64,000 nucleotides of DNA from Methylobacterium sp. (GCA_002928875.1 PERO01000002.1:62001-126000); one strand, 5' to 3'. Counted from the first letter of the stretch, positions 26,831 to 37,699 are shown. The notes: generated by a model from the sequence alone, not told the origin. Numbers and translations are program-made.

Positions 26831-28153
26831 ATGGACGAATTTGCAAGCGAGAGACCGGAAGGGCCGGCCGGCATGAGGATGTCATCCCCAGGGTTCATGC
26901 GCTTCCGGGCCCGCAACCTGGCCCTTGCGCTGGCAACCCTCGCGTTTTTCGCCAGCGGAATCGGCCTGTGCGTCGCATGGGCGCAGGCGCCGCAGGGCGC
27001 GCCGGTGGTGGTCCGCGCGATCCACGCCGTGGAAGGCCAGAGCCCGGATCTCTTCGCGATCATCATCGATCTCTCCGAGGAAACGACCGTCCGGCATGAG
27101 GTTCTGACCGGGCCGGACCGGCTCGTGATCGATCTCGACCGCAGTTTCGTGGCGGCCAGCGCGCAGCGGATGACGGGGCGGTCGCTGCCTGCCATCGGCG
27201 CCTTGCGGGCCGGGCTGTTCATGGCGGGGCAATCGCGCATCGTCATCGATCTGGCGCGGCCGGTGCTGGTCGAGCGGGCGGATTTCGTCCGCCAGAGCGG
27301 GGTGGCGCGGCTCGTCGTGCAACTCCGCGCGACCAGCGCCGAGGCCTTTCTCGCCCAGGCGCGGCTCGATGCGGCAAAACGCCTCTCCGGCCGCAACAGC
27401 CGGCCCGAACCGCCCCCGGACGACAAGGGCGATACGCGTCCCCTCGTCGTGATCGATCCCGGCCATGGCGGCATCGATCCCGGCGCCTCCGGCCTCAAGG
27501 GCGAGGCGGAGAAGGATCTCGTGCTGGCCGTGGGCCTCGCTTTGCGCGATCGGCTCGTGAAATCCGGCAAGGTTCGCGTGGCGATGACGCGCGACGACGA
27601 CCGTTTCGTCTCGCTGAACGAGCGGGTGAAGTTTGCCCGCGCCCGGGAGGCAAGGCTGTTCGTCTCGCTGCACGCCGATTCGCTCGCCGGCGAACCGGAT
27701 GTGCGCGGCGCTTCCGTCTACACCCTCTCCGATCGCGCGACGGATGCGCTGGCGGCCCGCGCGGCCGAGAAGGAAAACCGCGCCGACCTGATCGCCGGGC
27801 TCGATGCCGACGAGGAGGCGCGCGGCGGCATCGAAACGATTCTCGTCGATCTCGCCCGCCGCGAGACCCGCGCCTTCGCGCAACTCGCCGCGCGCCAGAC
27901 CGTGACCGCTCTCGGCAACCGCACCCACAAGACTCCGCTGCGCGGCGCGGGCTTCCGCGTGCTGCGCGCGCCCGACATGCCCTCGATTCTCATCGAACTC
28001 GGCTATCTCTCGAATCCGCAGGATTTGCGGGCTTTGGCGGATGGAAACGACCAGAAATCGCTCGCGGAAACGCTGGCCAATGCGCTCGAGGCCTTCGTTC
28101 TGGCCACATCCGCACCCGATTCCGCCGTCGTCGCCCCGGCGGCGGGGCCCTGA
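26831..28153 (+). CDS. amiC: N-acetylmuramoyl-L-alanine amidase (AMIN + Amidase_3)
   Basis: 440 residues. A signal peptide (core LALALATLAFFASGIGLCVAW) is followed by an AMIN domain (about 60-175) that targets peptidoglycan or the septum. The zinc amidase domain shows VIDPGHGGIDPG (His), KGEAEKDLVL (Glu), FVSLHADSL (His) and ILIELGYLSNPQD (catalytic Glu). It cleaves the MurNAc-L-Ala bond in cell separation. The start is uncertain: ATG at 26831 has AAGGA only 3 bases away, and ATGs at 26873, 26879 and 26897 are all in frame before the hydrophobic core. It is followed by mrcA, as in other Rhizobiales. Confidence 0.92.
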   Translation: MDEFASERPEGPAGMRMSSPGFMRFRARNLALALATLAFFASGIGLCVAWAQAPQGAPVVVRAIHAVEGQSPDLFAIIIDLSEETTVRHEVLTGPDRLVIDLDRSFVAASAQRMTGRSLPAIGALRAGLFMAGQSRIVIDLARPVLVERADFVRQSGVARLVVQLRATSAEAFLAQARLDAAKRLSGRNSRPEPPPDDKGDTRPLVVIDPGHGGIDPGASGLKGEAEKDLVLAVGLALRDRLVKSGKVRVAMTRDDDRFVSLNERVKFARAREARLFVSLHADSLAGEPDVRGASVYTLSDRATDALAARAAEKENRADLIAGLDADEEARGGIETILVDLARRETRAFAQLAARQTVTALGNRTHKTPLRGAGFRVLRAPDMPSILIELGYLSNPQDLRALADGNDQKSLAETLANALEAFVLATSAPDSAVVAPAAGP

Positions 28154-28421
28154 AACTTGCGAAAATCCGCCCTCAAACGAAATTGTCAGCCCGAGGTGCC
28201 GTTTTTCGGCCACGCTTTTCGACTTTCTGTCCGGAGACACTTTTGGGCTGCGCGAAGCTCTGGTATCCCCTCGCGGGATTCCCTTGCGTCGGAAGCAGTG
28301 TCGTCGCGTGTCACGGGTCGGGAATCTTCACCAGTTCGTGCGATGATCGCGTTCGCAGGTTGATCGACGAAATCGGCACAGGCGGTCCGGCACCGCGCGC
28401 CGGCAGGGATAGGGCATTGGA

Positions 28422-30830
28422 ATGCGACTGATTGCGCGGTTCTTCGCGTTTCTGTTCGGAACCCTGACGCTCGTGGGCCTCGTCGGCGCCGCGGTGGCGG
28501 GGTATATCGTCTGGCATTACTCGCAGGACCTGCCCGATCACGCCCAGCTCGCGAATTACGAGCCGCCGGTGACGACCCGCGTTCACGCCGCCGATGGCAC
28601 GCTGCTCGCCGAATATGCGCGCGAGCGCCGGCTCTACCTGCCGATCCAGGCGATGCCGCGCCTGCTGATCGCCGCCTTCCTTTCGGCGGAAGACAAGAAC
28701 TTCTACAAGCATGGCGGCGTGGACCCCGAGGGCCTCGCCCGCGCCGTGGTGACCCAGTTCCGGCGCGGCTCCGGCGCGCGCCAGCAGGGCGGCTCGACCA
28801 TCACGCAGCAGGTGGCGAAGAACTTCTTCCTCACGCGCGACCAGACGGTCGAGCGCAAGATCCGCGAAGCTTTGCTGGCATTCCGGCTCGAGGCGACCTT
28901 CTCGAAGGACAAGATCCTCGAACTCTACATGAACCAGATCTTCCTGGGTTCCGGGAACTATGGCGTGGCTGCGGCCGCGCTGAACTATTTCGGCAAGTCG
29001 GTGCACGAATTGACCGTTTCCGAAGCGGCCTATCTCGCGGCCCTGCCGAAGGCGCCGTCGAACTACCACCCGATCAACAACCGCGACGCGGCGCTCGGAC
29101 GGCGCAACTACGTCATCGATCGCATGCTGGAGAACGGCTACATCACGCGCGAGGATGCGCAGGCCGCGCGCGCCGAATCGCTGGTGGCGAGCTTCCGCCA
29201 GCTCTCGCCCAACGCCTATGCCGCCGGCTTCTTCGCCGAGGAGGTGCGCCGCGAGATCGTCGATCGCTACGGCAACAAGAAGCTGCTCGAGGGCGGCCTC
29301 TCCGTGCGTTCCACGCTCGATCCGCGCATGCAGGTGCTGGCCCGCAAGGCGCTGTCGGATGGTCTCGTGCGCTATGACGAGGCGCGCGGCTGGCGTGGCG
29401 CGCAGGAGCGCATCCCGCCGCAGGGCGACTGGGGCATTCCGCTGGCCGAGGTGCAGGGCCTGACCGATGTCGACCCCTGGCGCCTGGCCGTCGTTCTCGA
29501 TGTCACCCCCACGGAAGCGCGCATCGGCCTGCAACCGGCGCGCCTCTCGGGCGGGCAGGTCGATCGCAAGCGCGAGACGGGGATCATCCAGGCCGATGGC
29601 GTCCGCTGGACCAATCGGCCGCTTCCGCGCGTCTTCAACCCCGGCGATGTGGTCTATGTCGAGCCGATCGCGGGGCAGGAGGGGCGCTATCGCCTGCGTC
29701 AGGTGCCGGAAATCTCCGGCGCGCTCGTCGCGATGGACCCGCATACCGGCCGCGTGAAGGCGATGGTCGGCGGCTTCTCCTTCGACAAGAGCGAGTTCAA
29801 CCGCGCGACGCAGGCCCTGCGGCAGGTCGGCTCGTCCTTCAAGCCCTTCGTCTATGCCACCGCGCTCGACAACGGCTACACGCCGTCCTCGATCATCCTC
29901 GACGAGCCGATCGAGCTCGATCAGGGCAACGGCGAGATCTGGCGTCCGGAAAACTACGACGGCAAGCCGACCGGCCCGCGCACCTTGCGCTATGGCATCG
30001 AGCAATCGAAGAACCTGATGACCGTGCGCCTTGCGCGCGATCTCGGCATGCCGCTGGTGGCGGAATACGCCAAGCGCTTCGGCATCTATGACGACATGCT
30101 CCCGGTGCTCGCGATGTCGCTCGGCGCGGGCGAGACGACCGTTCTGCGCATGACGGCGGCCTATTCCATGATGGCGAATGGCGGCAAGCGCATCCGCCCG
30201 ACCCTGATCGACCGCATCCAGGACCGCTGGGGCGCGACGATCTACCGGCATGACGAGCGCCAGTGCAATCCCTGCACCGCCGAGGCCTGGAACGACCAGG
30301 ACGAGCCGCGCATCATCGACACGCGCGAGCGCGTCATCGACCCGATGACCGCCTACCAGATCACCTCGATCCTCGAGGGCGTGACGCAGCGCGGCACGGC
30401 GGCGCAATTGCGCGCGCTGGGCCGCACCTTCGCGGGCAAGACCGGCACCACGAACGACGCGAAGGATGTCTGGTTCGTGGGCTTCTCGCCCGATCTCGCC
30501 GTGGGCGTCTATCTCGGCTTCGACAAGCCGCAATCGCTCGGCAGCCGCGCGACCGCCGGCACCTATGCCGTGCCGATCTTCTCCGCCTTCATGAAGGAAG
30601 CGCTGGCGGGCAAGCCGAACCTGCAGTTCCGCGTGCCGCCGGGCATCAAGTTCATCCGCGTCAATGCGCGCTCGGGCCAGCGCACGACGGCCGGCGATCC
30701 GCTGGCGATCCTCGAGCCGTTCAAGCCCAACACCGCGCCACCGGAGAACTATTCCTTCGGGGAAGCGACGGCGGGCGGCATCGTCGTGCCGGGCGGCACG
30801 ATCGGCTCGTCGACCGGCGGCCTCTACTGA
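28422..30830 (+). CDS. mrcA: Penicillin-binding protein 1A (bifunctional)
   Basis: 802 residues. One N-terminal membrane anchor ([20 protein letters not shown]). GT51 glycosyltransferase ([47 protein letters not shown]). PBP1a OB-type insert. Transpeptidase with SxxK at S471-K474 (GSSFKPFVY), an SxN-type motif (EQSKN) and KTGTT. It polymerises and cross-links peptidoglycan. A 268-base gap after the amidase gene, in which I see nothing definite, probably holds its promoter. Confidence 0.96.
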   Translation: MRLIARFFAFLFGTLTLVGLVGAAVAGYIVWHYSQDLPDHAQLANYEPPVTTRVHAADGTLLAEYARERRLYLPIQAMPRLLIAAFLSAEDKNFYKHGGVDPEGLARAVVTQFRRGSGARQQGGSTITQQVAKNFFLTRDQTVERKIREALLAFRLEATFSKDKILELYMNQIFLGSGNYGVAAAALNYFGKSVHELTVSEAAYLAALPKAPSNYHPINNRDAALGRRNYVIDRMLENGYITREDAQAARAESLVASFRQLSPNAYAAGFFAEEVRREIVDRYGNKKLLEGGLSVRSTLDPRMQVLARKALSDGLVRYDEARGWRGAQERIPPQGDWGIPLAEVQGLTDVDPWRLAVVLDVTPTEARIGLQPARLSGGQVDRKRETGIIQADGVRWTNRPLPRVFNPGDVVYVEPIAGQEGRYRLRQVPEISGALVAMDPHTGRVKAMVGGFSFDKSEFNRATQALRQVGSSFKPFVYATALDNGYTPSSIILDEPIELDQGNGEIWRPENYDGKPTGPRTLRYGIEQSKNLMTVRLARDLGMPLVAEYAKRFGIYDDMLPVLAMSLGAGETTVLRMTAAYSMMANGGKRIRPTLIDRIQDRWGATIYRHDERQCNPCTAEAWNDQDEPRIIDTRERVIDPMTAYQITSILEGVTQRGTAAQLRALGRTFAGKTGTTNDAKDVWFVGFSPDLAVGVYLGFDKPQSLGSRATAGTYAVPIFSAFMKEALAGKPNLQFRVPPGIKFIRVNARSGQRTTAGDPLAILEPFKPNTAPPENYSFGEATAGGIVVPGGTIGSSTGGLY

Positions 30831-30924
30831 CGTCAATCCGGTTTACAGGCCCGGTGCGGGAGGCTATCCCGGCCGGGCTTTTGTCGTGCGGGGCCATCGC
30901 CTCGCGCCAGCGGGAATCCAGGGT

Positions 30925-32055
30925 ATGCGCGCCGAAATCGAAGAAAAGGTCGAGACAATCCAGCAATCGGTGGGATTGCTGAAGAAGCATCTCGACTGGG
31001 ATCGCGCATTGAAGAAACTCGCCGATCTCAACACGCGCGTCGAGGAACCGGATTTCTGGAACGACGCGCAGGCCGCGCAGAAGATCATGCGCGAGCGCAC
31101 CGATCTCGATTACCGCATCGGCCTCGTGAAGAAGCTGCAGGGCGAACTCGACGACGCCGTGACCCTCATCGAACTCGGCGAGGCCGAGGAGGACGAGGCG
31201 ACCGTCAGCGAGGGCGAGAACCAGATCCGCGCTTTGGCCGAGAATTCCGAGAAGCTGCAGATGGAAGTGCTGCTCTCGGGTGAGGCCGACGGCAACGACA
31301 CCTATATCGAAATCCATTCCGGCGCGGGCGGCACCGAAAGCCAGGACTGGGCCTCGATGCTGCTGCGCATGTATCAGCGCTGGGCCGAGCGTTCGGGCTT
31401 CAAGGTCGACGTGATGGAACTCTCGGACGGCGAAGAAGCGGGCATCAAGTCGGCGACGCTGATGCTCAAGGGCCGCAACGCCTATGGCTGGGCCAAGACC
31501 GAGGCCGGCGTGCATCGGCTGGTGCGCATCAGCCCCTACGATTCCAACGCGCGCCGCCATACGAGCTTCGCCAGCGTCACGATCTACCCCGTGGTCGACG
31601 ATTCGATCCAGATCAACCTCAACGAGAGCGATGTGCGCATCGACCTCATGCGGGCGCAGGGCGCGGGCGGGCAGAACGTCAACAAGGTGGAATCGGCCGT
31701 GCGCCTCGTGCACATCCCCACCGGCATCATGGTGATGAGCCAGACCAGCCGCTCGCAGCACCAGAACCGCGAACTCGCCTGGAAGATGCTGCGCGCGCGC
31801 CTCTACGAACTCGAACTGAAGAAGCGCGAGGAACTGGCCGCCGCCGAACAGGCCGCCAAGACCGATATCGGCTGGGGCCACCAGATCCGCTCCTATGTGC
31901 TGCAGCCCTACCAGCTCGTGAAGGATCTGCGCACCGGCATCACCTCCACCGATCCGCAGGCTGTGCTCGATGGCGACATCGACGCCTTCATCGAGGCCGC
32001 GCTGAAGCACAAGATCACCGGCGGCGAGCCGATCGCGGTGGATGATATCGAGTGA
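30925..32055 (+). CDS. prfB: Peptide chain release factor 2
   Basis: 376 residues. GGQ at 248-250 ([15 protein letters not shown]). The stop-codon recognition tripeptide reads SPY at 203-205 ([15 protein letters not shown]) where E. coli has SPF; the Tyr form is usual in alphaproteobacteria. RF2 terminates at UGA and UAA. There is no in-frame TGA or frameshift site near codon 26, so this prfB is not autoregulated by +1 frameshifting. It converges on the M23 peptidase gene with 3 bases between stops. Confidence 0.96.
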   Translation: MRAEIEEKVETIQQSVGLLKKHLDWDRALKKLADLNTRVEEPDFWNDAQAAQKIMRERTDLDYRIGLVKKLQGELDDAVTLIELGEAEEDEATVSEGENQIRALAENSEKLQMEVLLSGEADGNDTYIEIHSGAGGTESQDWASMLLRMYQRWAERSGFKVDVMELSDGEEAGIKSATLMLKGRNAYGWAKTEAGVHRLVRISPYDSNARRHTSFASVTIYPVVDDSIQINLNESDVRIDLMRAQGAGGQNVNKVESAVRLVHIPTGIMVMSQTSRSQHQNRELAWKMLRARLYELELKKREELAAAEQAAKTDIGWGHQIRSYVLQPYQLVKDLRTGITSTDPQAVLDGDIDAFIEAALKHKITGGEPIAVDDIE

Positions 32056-32058
32056 GCC

Positions 32059-33504
32059 TCACTCCGCCGCGCTGGCCGTCATCAGGCGGCTCGCGCGCAG
32101 GAAGCGCATGGGGTCGGTGGCGTCGTCGTCGATGCGCACCTCGTAATGCAGGTGCGGGCCGGTGGAACGCCCCGTCGAGCCGACCGAGCCGAGGACCTGC
32201 CCCGCGCGGATGACGTCGCCCTCGCTGACCAGAATGCTCGAGAGATGCGCGTAGCGCGTGGAAAGCCCGTTGCCGTGGTCGATCTCGACCATCCGGCCAT
32301 AGCCGCCATTGTAACCCGCCTCGATCACCTTGCCCGGCGCGGTGGCGCGCACGGATGTGCCGGTCGGCGCGCGGAAATCGATGCCGGAATGCATCGCGAG
32401 CCCGCGCGTGAAGGGGTCGAGCCGGGTGCCGAAGCTCGAGGTGATGTCATGGTCGCTCGGCAGCGGGCGCGCCAGCGGCAGGCGCTTCAGCACGGTCTGG
32501 CTGTTTCCGGCACGCAGCAGGGCGCGATCGGCGCGCACGAGATGTTCGTCGAACCCTTCGCCCTCAACGCGCGGGGCGGCGGGCAGGAGCGGACCGCCGA
32601 GCCCGGATTCGACCGGTGAAACATCACGCAGGGTCATCGGCTCGACCGGTTTGGGTTCCGGCGTCCGGAGCGTCGCGAGCGCACGCGGCGCGAGTTCCTT
32701 CTCGAAGCGTTCGAGGCCAAGGCCCGTCGCGGCGATCACGCGGCGGGCGCGCAGCTCGGCCGCCTCGGCATGTTCGGCGAGCCGCCGCATCGTGGCGATC
32801 TGGTGCAATTCCAGCGCGCGGGTCCGCTGGTCGACCTGGCCGACGACATCCCGGATCGTCCCCCGCATCTTCATGTCATCGAGGCCCGGCGGCTTCGCTT
32901 GCAGATCGCCGGGCGCGAGGGGCTGGAAGGCGCGCGGCGCGAAGGCCGAGACGGCATCGTCCACCGGCATCGGGCGCGCCGGCTCGGCCGGTCCGCCGAT
33001 CGCGGCGGGGAGCGGAATGCGGGTCTCGAAACCGGGCCGCGCGGCAGCGGAGGGGCTCGCGAGCGCCGGCGCCGGCTCGCGGGGCGGCTGCAGCCCGGCT
33101 TGCGCCGCGCGCTGTTCGAGATCAGTGACGAGCAGATAACGGGCCTCGAGCTCGGCCTGCCGGGCCACGAGGGCGGAGACGCGATCCTCGATCGTGTCTT
33201 GATTGGCGATCTGCCGCGTGGTGAGGCGGTCGATGCGTTGCCGCAACTCGACGATCCGGTCCTCGTAGGCCCGGATCTCGCGCCTTTCGCCCGAAGCCAT
33301 CACCACCAGCGCCTCGTCGCGGAACACGTTGTAGAGCGTGCCGAGAACCGCCGCGAGCATCAGCAGGAGCGACAGGGCGAGGGCGGCGAGGAAGGCCGGT
33401 CCGCCGATTTCGATGGTCTCCCAGCCCGCGCCGCGCCGCACGAGAAAGGCAAACCGGGCGCCGGTATTGGCGCTGGGCTGGATGATCGGTGCACGGACAA
33501 GCAT
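32059..33504 (-). CDS. M23 family metallopeptidase with N-terminal anchor and coiled coil
   Basis: About 481 residues. A single membrane helix (AFLAALALSLLLMLAAVLG), a coiled-coil stretch (EDRIVELRQRIDRLTTRQIA) and a Pro/Ala-rich linker precede a C-terminal LytM domain. Zinc ligands are in HSGIDFRAP and HLHYEV, with the YAHLSS His. It is a periplasmic endopeptidase or divisome activator of the NlpD/EnvC kind. The start is ambiguous: ATG at 33504 has GGAG 10 bases upstream, while GTG at 33537 adds MKRSPFRSAAL. A CtrA-like site lies just upstream (33560-33574). Confidence 0.87.
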   Translation of the reverse strand: MLVRAPIIQPSANTGARFAFLVRRGAGWETIEIGGPAFLAALALSLLLMLAAVLGTLYNVFRDEALVVMASGERREIRAYEDRIVELRQRIDRLTTRQIANQDTIEDRVSALVARQAELEARYLLVTDLEQRAAQAGLQPPREPAPALASPSAAARPGFETRIPLPAAIGGPAEPARPMPVDDAVSAFAPRAFQPLAPGDLQAKPPGLDDMKMRGTIRDVVGQVDQRTRALELHQIATMRRLAEHAEAAELRARRVIAATGLGLERFEKELAPRALATLRTPEPKPVEPMTLRDVSPVESGLGGPLLPAAPRVEGEGFDEHLVRADRALLRAGNSQTVLKRLPLARPLPSDHDITSSFGTRLDPFTRGLAMHSGIDFRAPTGTSVRATAPGKVIEAGYNGGYGRMVEIDHGNGLSTRYAHLSSILVSEGDVIRAGQVLGSVGSTGRSTGPHLHYEVRIDDDATDPMRFLRASRLMTASAAE

Positions 33505-33559
33505 CAACGCGGCACTCCGAAACGGACTTCGCTTCACGCCAAGTCATAATCGGTTAGGG

Positions 33560-33574
33560 TTAACGCCGCGCTAA
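33560..33574 (-). promoter_or_regulatory. CtrA-like binding site upstream of the M23 peptidase gene
   Basis: On the minus strand the site reads TTAG-CGCGGCG-TTAA followed by CC, one mismatch from the CtrA consensus TTAA-N7-TTAA. It is 56 bases upstream of the ATG at 33504. CtrA directs many envelope and division genes in alphaproteobacteria, and its pathway regulator DivK is encoded in this window. A single short match remains tentative. Confidence 0.4.
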
Positions 33575-33618
33575 GTTTTGCCGGCCCAGCCAAGCCGGGC
33601 CAGCCATTTCAGGCAAAA

Positions 33619-34092
33619 TCAGAGGGATTTCGCCGCTTCCAGAACCTCGGCGGCGTGGCCGGGTACCTTCACCTTGTTCCAGATGCGGGCGATTTTGCCG
33701 CCCTGATCGATCAGGAACGTCGTGCGCTCCACGCCCATGTACTTGCGGCCATACATGCTCTTCTCGGCCCAGACGCCATAGGCCTCGAGCATCGCCTTCG
33801 ATTCGTCAGAGGCGAGGGCGACTTCCAGGCCATACTTTTTTTTGAACTTGTCGTGACTGGCGGCGCTGTCGGGCGAAACGCCGAGGATTTCGGTCCCCGC
33901 CTTGGCAAAATCCGCCTTCAGGGCATTGAAATCCTTGGCTTCCTGCGTGCAGCCGGAGGTATCGTCCTTCGGATAGAAGTAAAGCACCAGCTTCTGGCCG
34001 GCGAAGTCCTGCAGCGAGATCGTTCGGCCGCCATCGCCTGGGAGTGTAAAGGCGGGGGCTGGTGTACCGGCGGCAAGCGGCGAATCGGTCAT
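33619..34092 (-). CDS. bcp: Thioredoxin-dependent peroxiredoxin, PrxQ/BCP type, 1-Cys
   Basis: 157 residues, AhpC/TSA fold. The peroxidatic cysteine is C48 (PKDDTSGCTQEAKDF). The resolving cysteine that many BCPs carry five residues later is Lys here, and no other Cys is present, so this is a 1-Cys enzyme needing an external thiol for reduction. Catalytic Thr (DDTSGC) and Arg (VERTTFLID) are kept. It reduces hydroperoxides. The ATG at 34092 begins MTDSPLAAGTPAPAF. Divergent from the AsmA-like gene. Confidence 0.93.
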   Translation of the reverse strand: MTDSPLAAGTPAPAFTLPGDGGRTISLQDFAGQKLVLYFYPKDDTSGCTQEAKDFNALKADFAKAGTEILGVSPDSAASHDKFKKKYGLEVALASDESKAMLEAYGVWAEKSMYGRKYMGVERTTFLIDQGGKIARIWNKVKVPGHAAEVLEAAKSL

Positions 34093-34363
34093 GGTTCTGT
34101 TCCTGATGCTGAAACGATGGAGGCAGGCCGGCGTTTATGGCGACTGGCACCGGCGTTTTCCTTTACGGCGGCATGGCCGTGAAGGATCGCCGCCGGATTT
34201 CGAAATCCGCGTCGTTGTGACGCGAGGCCATGCAATGGCCGGGATTGCCGGTGAAATGGGTTAAGGTCCGGCGCGGGGCCGGACGTCACGGCGCGGCTTT
34301 CTGGCCTGTGCTATCAGGCGCGAACGGGGCGATTCGCCCACTGGAGAAGGAGAGGCGGCAACC

Positions 34364-37300
34364 TTGGATCAGGAAGCCCTCATGCACAGGCTGATGCACC
34401 GGCGCCCCGGCGGCTGGCGGCTTGGCCTGCGCGTCTGCCTGATGACCTTCCTCGGCCTCTCGGTCCTGATGGGGCTGGGTTTGACCTTCGCCTATCTGCA
34501 TTTCCGCAACAACGACAATTCCGATTTCCTGCGCGAGCGGGTGCTGGCGGCCATCACCAATCTGGCCGGGCCCGATGCCCGCATCGTGCTCGATCGCGCC
34601 GGCATGGCCTTGACGGGGATCGATCCGGTCTTCTCTCTGTCGGGCCTCACGGTCGAGAGCCCGAAGACGGGCTATGCCGTGGCCATCGGTCAGCTCGATC
34701 TCGGCCTGAATTCCGGTTCAATGTTCCGGCTCGCGCTCGACCCCACGCACCTCTCGGTTTCGCAGATCGATCTCGTGCTGCCCCCGCCCGGTGTGGAGCA
34801 GGATGCGGTAGAAAGGCTGGCAAGCGGCCTCGAGAGCATTGCCGGGCTTGCCGAGCTGATCGCCAGCGTGCCGAACCTCGAGGCGGTCGATGTGCCGCGC
34901 TTCAGCATCACCCGGCGCACGGAAAGCGGCGAGACCGTGCCCGTGGGCGTGGCCTTCAGCATGGAAATCCGCCGCACGGGCGGGGAAATCCGGCTTCAGG
35001 TGGCGCGCGCCCGCCCGGTCGGCGCGGTCGGCGTGGCGGCGCGACCGGCCCCGAAGGCGCTGGTCCTGAGCCTGGTGAACGAGCCGACGTCGGATGGCCA
35101 CAAGCGCCTGAAGCTGCGCTCGCAGGTCGGGGCGCTCGGGGCCTTCGCCGAACTGCTCGGCTGGCCGCTGGGCGCCGTCGACCCGGCCCTGCAGCTCGAG
35201 GCGGAGCTCGATGCCGGCATCGGCGGCGGACAGACGCGCGGGCCGGTGCGCGCACGGTTCGTCGTGGGCGGCGGAGCGCTCGATTTTTCGGCCTATGGCG
35301 TGCCCAACCTGCCGATCGACGAATTCTCGATCGAACTCGTGGGCGAGACGGGCTCGCGGCAGATGCGCATTCCCGCCTTCCGTTTCCACTCGCGCGAGAC
35401 CGATATCCGCGCCTCGGGCATGCTCGATATCGAGGGTGATCTCAAGCGCCTTCGCCTCACGGCGCCGCAGGCGGTGATCAAGCCGAACAAGGCGGGCGGC
35501 ATGCCCGTCAGCTTCGAGGAAATCGCGCTGGAGGCGCGCATCGCGCGCGATCTCGGCGGCGTGATCGTCGACCGCCTGCAGGTGCGGGATTCCGGGGGCG
35601 AAGTGCAGGCCGCGGGAGAAATCAGCATGGCCGGGGGAGGGTTGTTCGATGCCCGGCTCTCGGCGCGCAACTTTCCGGCGCAGAAGGCCTTGCGGCTCTG
35701 GCCGGTTTTCGTCAGCACGGGCGTGCGGCAATGGCTGATCGACCAGCTTGATGCCGGCCAACTCGCCGTTCTTGATGTCCGCACGCGCCTCGAGGGCAAG
35801 GTGCTGGAGGATGCCTGGGCGCAGCGCCCCCTGCCGGATGACAGTGTCGCCAGCGAATGGCGCCTCGAAGCGGTGACGCTGCGGGCGGTTCCCGACGCGC
35901 CGCCCGTGCGCGAGGCGGTGCTCACCGGCCGCAGTTCGGCGCGCCGGGCGCAGGTCCGGGTCGAGAGCGGCATCATCGAGGCGGGCCCCGGCGCACCCAT
36001 CTCGATCGCGGGCTCGGATTTCGTGGTCGCCGATCTCGCGCGCGTCCCGCCGGTTCTCGACATCCGCATGCCGGTCCGTGGCCCGCTGATGGGCGTCGCG
36101 GCGTTGCTCGCGAGCCCCGGCCTCGCGACGGGGGCGGCGATCCCGCCCTCCATCGCCGGGGGCGAGGGGCAGGTCGACGGTCTGGTTCAGGCCCAGCTCG
36201 TGCTGAAGGACCATGGCCCGCGTGAACTCAAGGTGGAGGCGCGGGCCGATTTGAGACAGGTGGGCATCGCCAATCTCGTGCCGGGCGAGAAGCTGGAGGC
36301 CGGCCAGTTCCAGCTGCAATGGCGCAACAACGCGCTGGCGATCCGGGGCGATGGCCGGCTCAACGGCCTCCCCGTGCAGATCGAATGGCGTGCGGAGGCC
36401 GACAAGCCGGCGATCGCGACCATTCGGGCAACCCTTGACGACGCCCAGCGACAGCGCCGCGGCATCGACCTCAAATCCGTGCTGACCGGGCCGGTCGGGG
36501 CGGTGGTGCTCGTCACGTTCGAGCGGAACGAGCCCGTGGATATCGATGTGGTGGTCGATGTGACCGCGAGCCGGATCGAGGGCGTCGCCCCGGGTTATTC
36601 CAAGCGTCCCGGCCAGCCCGGCAAGATCAGCTTCGATTACGAGACCAAGGGCGACCGCGTGCTGCTGGATGACCTCGTCGTCGAGTTGCCCGGCCTCAAT
36701 CTCAAGGGGCGCCTCGACCTGCAGCGCGATGCCAGCCTGAACAAGGCGGAGTTCGACGATTTCCGCTACTCGCCCGGCGACAATGCCAAGGTGATCATCG
36801 AGCGCCAGCGGAACGGGATGCGCATCCAGGTGCGCGGCAACTCCTTCGACATGCGCCCCTTCCTGCGCAGCCTGCAGGCCGGGCGCGTCGATGACAGCAA
36901 GGCCTCAGATCTCGATCTCGATCTGCAATCGACCGTGCTGGTCGGCTTCGGCGGCGAACTTCTGGCCAATGCGGAATTGCAGGCCCAGCGGCGCGGCGGC
37001 CAGCTCTCGCGCCTGCAGGCCCGCGGCCGCTTCGGCGGCGATTCCCTCGTGGTGGAAACCGCCGAGGCCGGTTCGCGGGAGGGTCCGGTGCTGCGGATCG
37101 CCAGCGGCGATGGTGGAGCGCTGCTGCGCTTTCTCGACATCTATTCGCGCGCGCAGGGCGGCCGGCTGCTGGCCGATATCCGCGTGGGGCGCGACGGGCA
37201 GAGCGGTGTGGTCCAGATGCGCGATTTCCTCGTGCGCGGTGAACCGCTGCTGGCCCGCTACAATTCCGACCCGACCATCCAGCAGCGCTTGCCCTCGCAG

Positions 37301-37696
37301 GCGCCGGCGGCGGCGAGCCCGCGCGATGCCGTGAGCTTCACCAAGATGCGGGCCGATTTCGACCGCCGGCCGGGCCGGATCGAATTGCGCGAGGCGGTGA
37401 TGTGGGGCGACCAGGTGGGCGGCACGCTCGAAGGCATTCTCGATTACGGCGCCGATCGTGTGGACATGAAGGGCGCGCTGGTTCCGGCCTATGCGCTCAA
37501 CAACCTGTTCGCGCAGGTGCCGATCATCGGCCCCATCATCGGCGGGACCCAGTATGAGGGCCTGTTCGCACTGCCCTTCGTCATTCAGGGCCGCGCCAGC
37601 GCGCCGCAATTGCGCACGAATGCGATCAGCGCGATCGCGCCGGGTTTCCTGCGCAAGCTGTTCGAGGTGCAGCGCGAAGGCGCCGCCGTGCGCTGA
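34364..37696 (+). CDS. Large AsmA/DUF3971 (YhdP-like) envelope protein
   Basis: 1110 residues. One N-terminal membrane anchor (RVCLMTFLGLSVLMGLGLTF) precedes a very long periplasmic beta-rich region, with a C-terminal AsmA-type domain ending LFAQVPIIGPIIGGTQYEGL...LRKLF. Relatives (YhdP, TamB, AsmA) form bridge-like channels thought to carry phospholipids to the outer membrane. The TTG at 34364 is preferred because AAGGAGAGG ends 8 bases upstream; the first in-frame ATG (34382) is too far from it. Monocistronic, converging on tyrS with 3 bases between stops. Confidence 0.85.
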   Translation: MDQEALMHRLMHRRPGGWRLGLRVCLMTFLGLSVLMGLGLTFAYLHFRNNDNSDFLRERVLAAITNLAGPDARIVLDRAGMALTGIDPVFSLSGLTVESPKTGYAVAIGQLDLGLNSGSMFRLALDPTHLSVSQIDLVLPPPGVEQDAVERLASGLESIAGLAELIASVPNLEAVDVPRFSITRRTESGETVPVGVAFSMEIRRTGGEIRLQVARARPVGAVGVAARPAPKALVLSLVNEPTSDGHKRLKLRSQVGALGAFAELLGWPLGAVDPALQLEAELDAGIGGGQTRGPVRARFVVGGGALDFSAYGVPNLPIDEFSIELVGETGSRQMRIPAFRFHSRETDIRASGMLDIEGDLKRLRLTAPQAVIKPNKAGGMPVSFEEIALEARIARDLGGVIVDRLQVRDSGGEVQAAGEISMAGGGLFDARLSARNFPAQKALRLWPVFVSTGVRQWLIDQLDAGQLAVLDVRTRLEGKVLEDAWAQRPLPDDSVASEWRLEAVTLRAVPDAPPVREAVLTGRSSARRAQVRVESGIIEAGPGAPISIAGSDFVVADLARVPPVLDIRMPVRGPLMGVAALLASPGLATGAAIPPSIAGGEGQVDGLVQAQLVLKDHGPRELKVEARADLRQVGIANLVPGEKLEAGQFQLQWRNNALAIRGDGRLNGLPVQIEWRAEADKPAIATIRATLDDAQRQRRGIDLKSVLTGPVGAVVLVTFERNEPVDIDVVVDVTASRIEGVAPGYSKRPGQPGKISFDYETKGDRVLLDDLVVELPGLNLKGRLDLQRDASLNKAEFDDFRYSPGDNAKVIIERQRNGMRIQVRGNSFDMRPFLRSLQAGRVDDSKASDLDLDLQSTVLVGFGGELLANAELQAQRRGGQLSRLQARGRFGGDSLVVETAEAGSREGPVLRIASGDGGALLRFLDIYSRAQGGRLLADIRVGRDGQSGVVQMRDFLVRGEPLLARYNSDPTIQQRLPSQAPAAASPRDAVSFTKMRADFDRRPGRIELREAVMWGDQVGGTLEGILDYGADRVDMKGALVPAYALNNLFAQVPIIGPIIGGTQYEGLFALPFVIQGRASAPQLRTNAISAIAPGFLRKLFEVQREGAAVR

Positions 37697-37699
37697 CGC

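Noticed and set aside
30925-31010. Programmed +1 frameshift in prfB
   Set aside because: The frame is continuous from the ATG through codon 26; there is no CTTTGA slippery stop.
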